The notes under the pieces are model-generated. The model worked only from the letters and a program-made list of their open reading frames with translations. It had not been told where the DNA came from and did not search any database. Positions 49,854-57,955 of a stretch of DNA of 64,000 nt are shown here, piece after piece (within the stretch, counting starts at the first letter, position 1; each line of letters opens with the position of its first letter). Source of the DNA: Acidipila sp. EB88 (GTDB lineage Bacteria; Acidobacteriota; Terriglobia; Terriglobales; Acidobacteriaceae); NCBI RefSeq assembly GCF_003858395.1, contig NZ_QWEV01000005.1, positions 248,001 to 312,000 of the forward strand. Reading direction: 5' to 3'. A program made the translations under genes and the position numbers.

Positions 49854-50714
49854 CTACCTAGGCAACTCGGGCCCGGGTACCGCAGTCATGTAGCGGCCCA
49901 GCTCCTTCACGAAGGAACACAGGGCGCGCAGCTCTCCCAGCGCGAGAAGCGCCGCTGTGGGCGTCGTAAACCGGTAGTCGGCGTAGAAGACGTACTCCCA
50001 GGGAGTTCCAGGGACCGGGCGCGACTCCAGCCGGGAAAGATTAAGACCGTGCCGCGCGAAGACGGCAAGCGCCTCCACCAGGGCCCCGGGCTTGTTCTGC
50101 ACCGCGAACGCGAGAGAAACCTTGTTCCCCGCTGCCACGTCGCTCTGAACGACGCCCGGCACGTCCGGCGACGCTGTCGCGTCTGCGCGGACCAGCAAAA
50201 ACCGGGTGTAGTTTTCCGTATGGTCCTCGATGCCCGCCGCCAGGATCTCTCCCCCGTACTCCGCAGCGGCTTGTTCACTCGCGATTGCCGCGATGCCGCC
50301 GGTCACCACCGCGTGTGCGGCCGAGCCGGCAGTGTCGTAAAACGGCATTGCCCGCAGCGCCGGGTAAGCAACAAAGAAGTTGCGGCACTGCGCCAGGGCC
50401 ACGGGATGCGAAAACACCTCGCGCACCGCATCCAGGGAGGTACCGGGCGCAGCTATCAACTGGTGCCGGATCCGCAGCAGCAGCTCCGCTTCAATATGCA
50501 CCGGGTGTGCCAGCAGCAGGTCATAATGCTCAAGCACGGAGCCGGCCAGGGAGTTTTCGATTGGAATCACAGCAGCATCCGCCCGGCCATCGACGACCCT
50601 GGCGAATACCTCCGGCGACAGCGAGCACGCCTGCAACTCCGCAAAATCCGGAACAAGCCGCAAAGCCGCCTGGTGGCTGAACGATCCCCGCTCCCCTTGA
50701 ATGGCGATGCGCAT
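49854..50714 (-). CDS. pheA: Prephenate dehydratase with ACT domain
   Basis: 286 residues from ATG 50714, with GGGAG at 9-nt spacing (the frame is open further up to 50753 but homology starts here: MRIAIQGERGSFSHQAALRL). The catalytic domain (about 1-185) includes AVIPIENSLAGSVLEHYDLL and the motif EDHTENYTRFLLV, whose Thr-Arg-Phe is essential. The ACT domain has VSLAFAVQNKPGALVEALAV and NLSRLESRPVPGTPWEYVFY, the ESRP that binds phenylalanine, so feedback inhibition is expected. It makes phenylpyruvate for phenylalanine synthesis. No chorismate mutase domain is present. Confidence 0.95.
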   Translation of the reverse strand: MRIAIQGERGSFSHQAALRLVPDFAELQACSLSPEVFARVVDGRADAAVIPIENSLAGSVLEHYDLLLAHPVHIEAELLLRIRHQLIAAPGTSLDAVREVFSHPVALAQCRNFFVAYPALRAMPFYDTAGSAAHAVVTGGIAAIASEQAAAEYGGEILAAGIEDHTENYTRFLLVRADATASPDVPGVVQSDVAAGNKVSLAFAVQNKPGALVEALAVFARHGLNLSRLESRPVPGTPWEYVFYADYRFTTPTAALLALGELRALCSFVKELGRYMTAVPGPELPR

Positions 50715-50838
50715 ACTAAACACTCCCGGAGCAAAGGGCGAGCGCCCTGGCAAGAAAAATTTTGCGCGTACGCAACCGAAAAGAAGATGCGTGCACCCTA
50801 ATGTTGCGGAATACGAAAAACGCTTTCAGGAGAGCCTC

Positions 50839-50991
50839 ATGCTTTGGACTATCTTTGTTGTACTGCTTGTTCTCTGGCTCGTCGGCCTCGTCAGCTTCCA
50901 CGCGATCGGCGCCTACATTCACATCCTGTTGGTGCTCGCCATCGTTGTACTGCTCATCCAGATCATTTCGGGTCGTCGTTCAGCGTTGTAA
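50839..50991 (+). CDS. lmo0937-type small membrane protein
   Basis: 50 residues: MLWTIFVVLLVLWLVGLVSF, HAIGAYIHILLVLAIVVLLI, then QIISGRR. Two hydrophobic helices form a hairpin. AGGAG at 50828-50832 is ideally spaced. The function is unknown; relatives are often stress-induced. Confidence 0.88.
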   Translation: MLWTIFVVLLVLWLVGLVSFHAIGAYIHILLVLAIVVLLIQIISGRRSAL

Positions 50992-51007
50992 CCGTGATGG
51001 GGGCTCG

Positions 51008-51883
51008 CTAAGCGCTATGGTGACGCCCCACCCACACTGCCGACGCAATCACCACGAAGAACACGATCGAGATGACCCCGTTCAGGGTAAAGAACGCCGC
51101 ATTCATCCGCGACAGGTCACGCGGTGAAATGATCGAGTGCTCATAGAGCAGCAACATCGCCACCAGGGCGACGGCGGCCAGGCCAACAAGTCCGAGGCCG
51201 AAAAGCTGCACCATACACACCAGCAGCAACAGCATGACGCAGTGCATGATGCGGGCCACCCAGAATGCACCCGGGATGCCCAGAGTCGCCGGCACGGAGT
51301 ACAGGCCGGATGCGCGGTCGTGCTCCGCATCCTGGCAGCTGTAGAACACATCAAAACCACCCACCCAGAAAAGCACAGCGGCTGCCAGCGTGAGGATTCG
51401 GGGATCCAGTGATCCGCGAATCGCGATCCAGGCCGCGGCCGGCGCGATTCCCAGCGCCACGCCCAGAAACACGTGCGACCAGCGGGTAAAGCGCTTGGTG
51501 TAGGAGTACAGCAGCACCACGCCCAGCGCGACCGGGGACAGCAACAGCGTCAGCATGTTCAGCCGGGAGGCAGCCAGTACAAACAGCAGCGCCGAAACCA
51601 GCACAAAGCCACCGACGAAGTTCCGGGAGAGCGTTCCGGCCGGAATGGCGCGCATACTGGTGCGCGGGTTGGCTGCATCAAGGGTGCTGTCAGCCCAGCG
51701 GTTAAAAGCCATCGCCGCCGACCGTGCCGTGACCATGCAGACGATGATCCAGACAATCTGCATGGGGTGCGGCCAGCCATCGGCAGCCAGGACGGCGGCG
51801 GTCAGCGCGAATGGGAGCGCAAATACAGAGTGCTCCCACTTGATCATCTCGAGCGTGTGGCCGACAGAGCGGAGAAGAGCCAT
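51008..51883 (-). CDS. ubiA: UbiA-family prenyltransferase (UbiA/MqnP-like)
   Basis: 291 residues from ATG 51883, with about eight or nine membrane helices. The first polyprenyl-diphosphate Asp motif is MAFNRWADSTLDAANPRTSM and the second is FYSCQDAEHDRASGLYSVPA. It attaches a polyprenyl chain to an aromatic acid in quinone synthesis. The sequence type is the 'ubiA_other' group often found with the futalosine menaquinone genes, and no other mqn or ubi gene is in the window. It may be MqnP rather than UbiA. Confidence 0.88.
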   Translation of the reverse strand: MALLRSVGHTLEMIKWEHSVFALPFALTAAVLAADGWPHPMQIVWIIVCMVTARSAAMAFNRWADSTLDAANPRTSMRAIPAGTLSRNFVGGFVLVSALLFVLAASRLNMLTLLLSPVALGVVLLYSYTKRFTRWSHVFLGVALGIAPAAAWIAIRGSLDPRILTLAAAVLFWVGGFDVFYSCQDAEHDRASGLYSVPATLGIPGAFWVARIMHCVMLLLLVCMVQLFGLGLVGLAAVALVAMLLLYEHSIISPRDLSRMNAAFFTLNGVISIVFFVVIASAVWVGRHHSA

Positions 51884-51945
51884 GGAGCCAGTGTATCGTC
51901 CACTCGTCACCACCGCAGCTCCGGGCGCACACGTACTAAGTCTGG

Positions 51946-52749
51946 CTACCTGCCTTCGCTGCTGGTCGCCACCTGCAGGTTGTTGACGACCTTGAAGACT
52001 CCCGGAACACTGTTCGCTCGCAGCCCGGCGACGTCCTTGTCCGACTGCGAATTCACGACGCCGTACAACGTCAGGTTGCCGTTCTGCACCGAGATGCGGA
52101 TCGGCTTCGCGGGATCAATCGCGTACTTGTTCAGGCTCGGAAAGCCGTAAATGGTCCGCGCCGCCTGGATCCGAATGCGATCATCCATCGGCGAGGTGGG
52201 ATCCACCTGGATCTCGTTGATTACATCCCGGACGCCCTTGGTATTGCTTGCGACGGCCACGGCGGACGCCGCGTCTACTGGCCCGTAGGCATGACCGCCC
52301 AGGGTGACATTGCCTCCATGCACCACTACCGAAACGGCGTTGAAGGCTGTGGTACCGTACCCGACCCGGTCGTACGAAATCGCTTTCACAAGCTTCTGCT
52401 GCAACTCCGCATCCGGAACCGACGGCCCCGCTACCTGGATCTCGTTGTCAACAGCCGTGATGCCTTTGACGTGACGCGCGCGCTTGCCCGCTTCTTCCTT
52501 GTCATCAAATACATCCACGGTGCCCTTGAGCAGTGCGGTGGTGCCCTGCACGGACCCCTGCACCCCGCTGAACTGCTTCTTGTTGAGCGTCTTGGAGAGC
52601 TCCGTCTGCAACTGCGAGGCGTCCGCCTGCAAAGGTACTGATGCCGCCCGGCTTTGCAGAGCGCCAGGCGCCAGAACCAGGCTCCCTGCCAACAGAAGAG
52701 TGAGCATGCGTGCGGTGCCTGCGTTGTGCGTGCGCGTTCCGTTGTTCAA
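51946..52749 (-). CDS. Secreted protein with three BON domains
   Basis: 267 residues. The best start is TTG 52749, exactly 7 nt after AGGAGG. An ATG at 52788 lies before that ribosome-binding site and gives no signal-like start. A Sec signal (TARMLTLLLAGSLVLAPGAL) is followed by three BON-type repeats: DASQLQTELSKTLNKKQFSG with GTVDVFDDKEEAGKRARHVK, ELQQKLVKAISYDRVGYGTT with VNEIQVDPTS-like end, and a third ending in RISVQNGNLTLYGVVNSQSD. BON domains bind phospholipid in OsmY/Kbp relatives. It is periplasmic. It lies between ubiA and tamB. Confidence 0.9.
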   Translation of the reverse strand: MNNGTRTHNAGTARMLTLLLAGSLVLAPGALQSRAASVPLQADASQLQTELSKTLNKKQFSGVQGSVQGTTALLKGTVDVFDDKEEAGKRARHVKGITAVDNEIQVAGPSVPDAELQQKLVKAISYDRVGYGTTAFNAVSVVVHGGNVTLGGHAYGPVDAASAVAVASNTKGVRDVINEIQVDPTSPMDDRIRIQAARTIYGFPSLNKYAIDPAKPIRISVQNGNLTLYGVVNSQSDKDVAGLRANSVPGVFKVVNNLQVATSSEGR

Positions 52750-52799
52750 GCGACTACCTCCTGGTATGTACAACGGCTCAATGGCCATTGCAGAGCCAA

Positions 52800-55700
52800 C
52801 TAACGATACCGCTGATGCAGCTTCAGTTGCATGCTGAAAACCCCGGCCTCGTCACGCACCGCCACGATTGCAACATTGGGCGTCAGGTTGTACTGGCCCT
52901 GGATCAGCTGCTGCGCAGTGGAGTTGACGTTGGTCGCGTACATGACCGTGCCGTTCTTGGAGACCTGTTGCTGCACGGTAATGCGCGCCGTGGAGTTGCC
53001 AGTCCCGCTGATAAATGTCGGATCGATCTTGACGCTGCCCCCGCCAAACAGCTTGTTGATGCGGCTGGACAGCGTTGCATTCAGCGCTCCTCCCAGCAGT
53101 GAGTCCGCCGTTGAGTTCACGCCGGCTGCCGACTGTTGCTGCGAGTAGATCTGCTGCTCCTCCTGCGTGCGCCCCAGCGCCAGCAGCGAGAAGATGTCCT
53201 GCTCGGAAAGCGGCGGCTCCGACCGGAACGTCGGGGTCAGCTTGCTGGCCGTGCCATGCAGCCCGATGATTACGTCGTAATCCTCGACATGCGCACTTGC
53301 CTCGAGATCGATCGTTGGCTCGATCCGTACCGGGTTGGTGAAGTAGATGTCCCCGTGCTGCAACACGTAGTGCGTGCCGGCGAACGTGGCATCGCCTTCC
53401 GTGATCGACACATGCCCGAGCACCGAGGGCTCGGCAGCCGTGCCGCGCACGAACAGGTCCACATCGCCTGCCAGCTTGGCGTAGGTGTTGTTGATGTCGA
53501 GCTGCGGGGACGAGGTGACGTGTACGTCCAGCCGGATGTGGTTGCCGAAAGCCGTGGGATCGGGCGGCGGCGAGATGCCGTTGGATGAGAACGCCGAGGC
53601 ATCCAGACCCGGGCTGATGGAGAAGCGCGTGATCAGCACGCCGCCACTCACCAGGATGTTCTGCTGCGTACCCTGCACCCGGATCTTGCTGTTGAACACC
53701 GTGCTGATGCCGGACGGGTAGCGCACCCGCACCTGGTTTGCGAGTATGGACAGGTCAGCGTAGACGCCCTGCTGATAGCTGATGAAGCCGCCAAGGGTCA
53801 CATCACCGCCGCCGCTGGTGCCCTTCAGGTTGCTGACCGAGAGCCGCCCCTGATCGAAGACCAGCGAGCCGTTCAGATGGTTCAGGCCATTCGGAAAGTC
53901 GCCGTAGGCCAGGTTGGCATCGTGGAAGTCGACCGAGCCTTCCAGGTCAGGGTGCTCGATTGTGCGCGTTGCCGTGAAATGAAAGGTGACATTCCCGGTC
54001 GTGTTCAGGTCCTTGTCAAAGGTCTTCGCGACGGAGAGGTTCAGCGAACCGTTTGCCTGTGCATCCAGCAACCGGTCCGTGCCGAACAGTGCCGCCCGAC
54101 CTTCCGCATGCAGGTCCGTGCCCGGCCCGGTGATACGTACCGGTTGCAGTTGCGCGATGCCTTCGCGCAGCGACAGGCGCAACCCGCCGTCCGTCGCCAC
54201 CGTCACGCCCTGCGCCGTTACCGAGATCTTTGAGAGCTCGGCATCGCCGTTCAGCTGCTTCGGCTTGGCCAGTGGACCACTGATCGTCACGTCGCCCGCG
54301 ATGATCGAGCTGCCCTTCACTCCCTGCACATTAAACAACTGCAGGAACGGGTTGATATCGAGGTTAGCCAGGGTTAGCTTCGCCTGCGTGGTGTAGTCGC
54401 CGCTCAGACTGGTCTGCGCATGCAGCTTGGCCTCGGCCCCGCTCAGCCGCGCGTCGAGATCGGCGATCAGGTCTCCGGCCGCGGTGTGTGCGGTCAGGTC
54501 GATCTCGCCGGTTGAAGCAGGCCCACCCGCAGGGCTCGCGACCGCGAGGTTGGTCAGGTGAAGAGCCGCCTGCACGGTCGGCGCTTCCACGGTGCCCTCG
54601 CCCTGCGCATTGAAGGCGAGGTTCCCATGCACCAGCAGGGGCGACTTCTTGAGTGCCTGAAAATTGTCCAGGTTGAGCCCGCTGGCCTGGGTCTGGAAGT
54701 GGAAGCGCTTGCTGGTGAGGTTGTAGCCTCCATTGCCGGCAATCTGGCCGCCGCCGACCAGGAAGGTGAACTGCGAAGCGCCCACGTCCTGGCCTGCGAA
54801 CGACAGGTCGGCCGTGAGGCTCTTGTATGGTTCGCCGTACACCTGGCCGCCATTCACCACCAGGCGGCCGCCGCCACCCAGGTTGCCCAGGGTACCGCCA
54901 ACATTGACATTCAGGTTCAGCACGCCCGTGACCGGCAGCGTGGACTGACCGGCAAGCGCGAGCAGGTCGGGCACATTCGCATCGTTGATGCTGGCCGTAC
55001 CCTGGATTGCCGCATCGTTGTCAAACACGTACCCCTTGCGGCGGGTTCGGTGCGCATGCAGTTGGCCGGAGGCATGCACCTGGGTTTTTCCCCGGGTGAT
55101 CAGTGCGCTCTGCACGGAGATCAATGCCGGCGAGTACTCGGCATCCGCTGTCAGTGAGTCGATGTGGAAAGCAGTGGGCGTGCCGGGCTGGGCGGTCATT
55201 GCGGCCGGCACAGGCACCGTCTTCCCATCCGGACCGGTCGGCTGCGTTGCGTTTGCAACCGCGGCTGGCGCGGTTGTTGCTGCGGGCGTGTTCGCGAGCA
55301 GCAGGTCGAAGTTGTACACCGCCAGGTGGCCGGTCACATCCGGCGCGGCGAGGTTGCCGGTCACCAGGCCATGGAACGAGGCCTGTCCGTGCAGCGCCAC
55401 CGGCAGGGCCGAGGCTCCCTGTTTTCCGCCCACACCCAGCGCGGCAAAGGCCTTGTTGAACTCGGCAAGGTTGGTAACGGTGAGCTGTGTCTGCAGCGAC
55501 GAGCGCGAACCAGCCGCCAGCCCGACGCCGCCCGTCACATTCAGCTGGGTTCCCGGCGTGTGCGCATCCAGCTGGTGCACCAGCAGGCTGTTGCTGCGTC
55601 CGGCATAGGTGACGTCGATGATCCCGTTGACCGGTACGTCACCGCTGGGCAACGCGGCCGGCGCACTCAGCGCGATGCGCGCATCGGCAGCCAGGTCCGA

Positions 55701-57113
55701 CGCGTTGCCCGTCCAGTTGAGCTTCAGCGTGCCGTTCGCCGTAGTAAAGAAGCCCAGGTGCTGATACTTCGGCGGCGCCACGATCGAGAGGATGGACGGC
55801 AGCGTGAACCCTTGGAGCTTCGCGTTGACCGCGCCCTGCGATACCTGCGCCTTGGCCGGTGCGTTGCTGGTTGCATTCGCAACCGCGCGATTGACTTCCT
55901 GGGCCGCGCGCGTGGTCGCAGCAACCTTGGCGTTGGTGGTCACGACCGGCGCTGACGAAGGGGGTGTGGACGGGGCGAGCCAGTGCTCGATGTGCGCATC
56001 GGCCAGCACTGTGCCGCCGCTATGCAGGTGCGCACGCAGGTCCGTCGCCGCGAGCAGGTCCTGGTCGACATGAATCTTGGTCGTCGCATCCAGCCCGCTC
56101 AGGTTCACGCCCGAGCCACGATAGGTCGCCCCGGCGATGGCCGCGGTTCCATCGAGTGAAAACAGAGCCTTGGTGCCTTTGCCTGCGACATCAAGGCGGA
56201 TCACGCCACGATCGAGCCCTGGCACAGCAGCCAGTGCCTCTGCCTCGCGGAGGTCCACCGTGCCCTTGGCGGAAGCCTGCCAGTGCGGGTCTGCGAAGTT
56301 GCTCACGCTGGCATGCGCGGCCAGCGTGGACGCGCCCGCGGTGAACTGCAGGTCAGATACGTCAAGATTGTTGCGACCCATCACCGCCGCCACAGACAGC
56401 TTGGAGTGGATAGGAGCGGCGATTGCCCGCCTCGCCGTCAGGTCGGCGATCGAGAGCGAAGCCTTGTACTGGTCGGTGGTGGGCAGATAGTTGATGCCCA
56501 CTTCCAGGTCGTTCGCAGCGAGCGCGAACGGGATCGCCTGCTGATTGATCAGCGCGGTGCCATCGTTGATCTCGGCGCGGTCGGCGGCGAGGTCGAAGAC
56601 CTGGTTGATGGTGGAGTTCAGGTCTGTCGGCGTGCTGCTCTTCTTCTTCGGCACCGGCTGGTTCGTCGAGCCGTCCTTGTAGACGATCAGGTGCGCCACC
56701 GGCTTGTCGATGCCGAGATAGTTCAACCCGACCTTGGCCCGGAAGAACGAGATGATCTTGACCTGAACGCGGAGACGGTCCAGGTGCGCATACGGCACTT
56801 CGCCCGGGGCCTCGAGGCCATGGATCGTCAGGTTGTCCGCTTCAAACTCGAGGTGCAGCAGACGCCAGCGGAATGCCCCCAGTTCCACCTTGCCTCCGGT
56901 GGAGTCTTCAAGCACCTTGATCAGCTCGGTGCGCACCTTGTTGGCGAACTGGGGCGTGGATGCGTACCAGCTTAGTGCTGCCACCACCACGGCGACAAAT
57001 ACGATCAGGCCCAGCAGTATCTTCACGAACAGGTGGCGGTGTCGCGGCCCTTCGTCGTCGGGCAATCCCCGACCCGTGCGGCGGCCAAACAAGGAACTGG
57101 GGCTGGTGCTCAT
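52800..57113 (-). CDS. tamB: TamB-type translocation and assembly module protein
   Basis: 1437 residues. One N-terminal membrane helix (FVKILLGLIVFVAVVVAALS, about 27-46) is followed by a long periplasmic beta-helical stretch. The C-terminal TamB domain has FNSKIRVQGTQQNILVSGGV, DATFAGTHYVLQHGDIYFTN and RSEPPLSEQDIFSLLALGRT. The AsmA-like bridge carries lipids or substrates between membranes. It starts inside the stop of the SurA-like gene (4-bp overlap) and follows the Omp85 partner, the classic TamA/TamB pair. In the window it is the last gene of this three-gene operon. Confidence 0.94.
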   Translation of the reverse strand: MSTSPSSLFGRRTGRGLPDDEGPRHRHLFVKILLGLIVFVAVVVAALSWYASTPQFANKVRTELIKVLEDSTGGKVELGAFRWRLLHLEFEADNLTIHGLEAPGEVPYAHLDRLRVQVKIISFFRAKVGLNYLGIDKPVAHLIVYKDGSTNQPVPKKKSSTPTDLNSTINQVFDLAADRAEINDGTALINQQAIPFALAANDLEVGINYLPTTDQYKASLSIADLTARRAIAAPIHSKLSVAAVMGRNNLDVSDLQFTAGASTLAAHASVSNFADPHWQASAKGTVDLREAEALAAVPGLDRGVIRLDVAGKGTKALFSLDGTAAIAGATYRGSGVNLSGLDATTKIHVDQDLLAATDLRAHLHSGGTVLADAHIEHWLAPSTPPSSAPVVTTNAKVAATTRAAQEVNRAVANATSNAPAKAQVSQGAVNAKLQGFTLPSILSIVAPPKYQHLGFFTTANGTLKLNWTGNASDLAADARIALSAPAALPSGDVPVNGIIDVTYAGRSNSLLVHQLDAHTPGTQLNVTGGVGLAAGSRSSLQTQLTVTNLAEFNKAFAALGVGGKQGASALPVALHGQASFHGLVTGNLAAPDVTGHLAVYNFDLLLANTPAATTAPAAVANATQPTGPDGKTVPVPAAMTAQPGTPTAFHIDSLTADAEYSPALISVQSALITRGKTQVHASGQLHAHRTRRKGYVFDNDAAIQGTASINDANVPDLLALAGQSTLPVTGVLNLNVNVGGTLGNLGGGGRLVVNGGQVYGEPYKSLTADLSFAGQDVGASQFTFLVGGGQIAGNGGYNLTSKRFHFQTQASGLNLDNFQALKKSPLLVHGNLAFNAQGEGTVEAPTVQAALHLTNLAVASPAGGPASTGEIDLTAHTAAGDLIADLDARLSGAEAKLHAQTSLSGDYTTQAKLTLANLDINPFLQLFNVQGVKGSSIIAGDVTISGPLAKPKQLNGDAELSKISVTAQGVTVATDGGLRLSLREGIAQLQPVRITGPGTDLHAEGRAALFGTDRLLDAQANGSLNLSVAKTFDKDLNTTGNVTFHFTATRTIEHPDLEGSVDFHDANLAYGDFPNGLNHLNGSLVFDQGRLSVSNLKGTSGGGDVTLGGFISYQQGVYADLSILANQVRVRYPSGISTVFNSKIRVQGTQQNILVSGGVLITRFSISPGLDASAFSSNGISPPPDPTAFGNHIRLDVHVTSSPQLDINNTYAKLAGDVDLFVRGTAAEPSVLGHVSITEGDATFAGTHYVLQHGDIYFTNPVRIEPTIDLEASAHVEDYDVIIGLHGTASKLTPTFRSEPPLSEQDIFSLLALGRTQEEQQIYSQQQSAAGVNSTADSLLGGALNATLSSRINKLFGGGSVKIDPTFISGTGNSTARITVQQQVSKNGTVMYATNVNSTAQQLIQGQYNLTPNVAIVAVRDEAGVFSMQLKLHQRYR

Positions 57114-57955
57114 AGGCCGCCTCCGGCTAAGTCGTCTTCTTCATCGTGTTCACTGCTCTTGCCATAGGCCGGTACCAGGATCTGCACACTGCCCTCTTCG
57201 CGCAGCGTGGTTTCCCAGTCGTTTACCTGCTTGGTCACGGCTTCCTGCACCAGCAGCTCTTCAATGCGCGGGCGCAGCGTCTTCAGCGTAGGCGCCTTCT
57301 CGTGTTTTGCTTCGAACTGGGGCACCAGTTGCTTTTCGTAATAACTCTGCACATCGGCCGGTGGGACGCGGATGCCTTCGCGGAAGCGAAGGTTGACGTA
57401 GTTCAGGATCACCAGACGCTGTCTCCAGCGTTGTTCGACCAGCACGGGCGTCAGGCCCCGCTCTGCCAGGTAGCTCGTCCAGCCTGCTTCGCTCTGGCAA
57501 CGCGTCGGCAGGCAGCCGGGCAGCTGTTTCTTCAACTCGTTGACCACCTTGTCCGTATCCGCCTGGGTGATCCCCGGATTGTCCTGGTTCTGTTCCTTCA
57601 TCTGCTGCAGGATCAGCGTGCGCGTAATCAGGTGCTGTGCTGCGCGTACATCGTTGTTCTCATCGGTCGACAGCAACTGCAAAGATTCGAAGCGCCGCTC
57701 TTCCTCCACGTCGCTCTGCAGCAGCACATCCCCATTCACGATGGCGATGACACTGTCCAGGACGACGGACGCATTCTCCGGAGCAGGCGCGCCCATCTTT
57801 TCCGCGGCGGCTGCCTTGTTCGCCGTCCCGGTTGCAGCGGACTTCTGCTCCGGGGTCACGTGGGTCTGCGCATTGTTCTGCACGGGGGCGACGTTTTGCG
57901 CGAGAGCCGGCAGGCCGACCAGCAACGAAAGAAAGAGCGCTATCGTTCTGCGCAT
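57110..57955 (-). CDS. SurA N-terminal-like periplasmic chaperone without a PPIase domain
   Basis: 281 residues. The Sec signal is MRRTIALFLSLLVGLPALAQ. A polar stretch follows, then the SurA-N-like module: VLDSVIAIVNGDVLLQSDVE, LITRTLILQQMKEQNQDNPG, VNELKKQLPGCLPTRCQSEA and RWRQRLVILNYVNLRFREGI. The C-terminal helix continues the SurA hairpin (IEELLVQEAVTKQVNDWETT). No parvulin (PPIC) motif is present and there are two cysteines (CLPTRC) that could form a disulfide. It overlaps the Omp85 stop by 1 bp and TamB's start by 4 bp, so it is likely a dedicated chaperone of this assembly module. Confidence 0.88.
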   Translation of the reverse strand: MRRTIALFLSLLVGLPALAQNVAPVQNNAQTHVTPEQKSAATGTANKAAAAEKMGAPAPENASVVLDSVIAIVNGDVLLQSDVEEERRFESLQLLSTDENNDVRAAQHLITRTLILQQMKEQNQDNPGITQADTDKVVNELKKQLPGCLPTRCQSEAGWTSYLAERGLTPVLVEQRWRQRLVILNYVNLRFREGIRVPPADVQSYYEKQLVPQFEAKHEKAPTLKTLRPRIEELLVQEAVTKQVNDWETTLREEGSVQILVPAYGKSSEHDEEDDLAGGGL

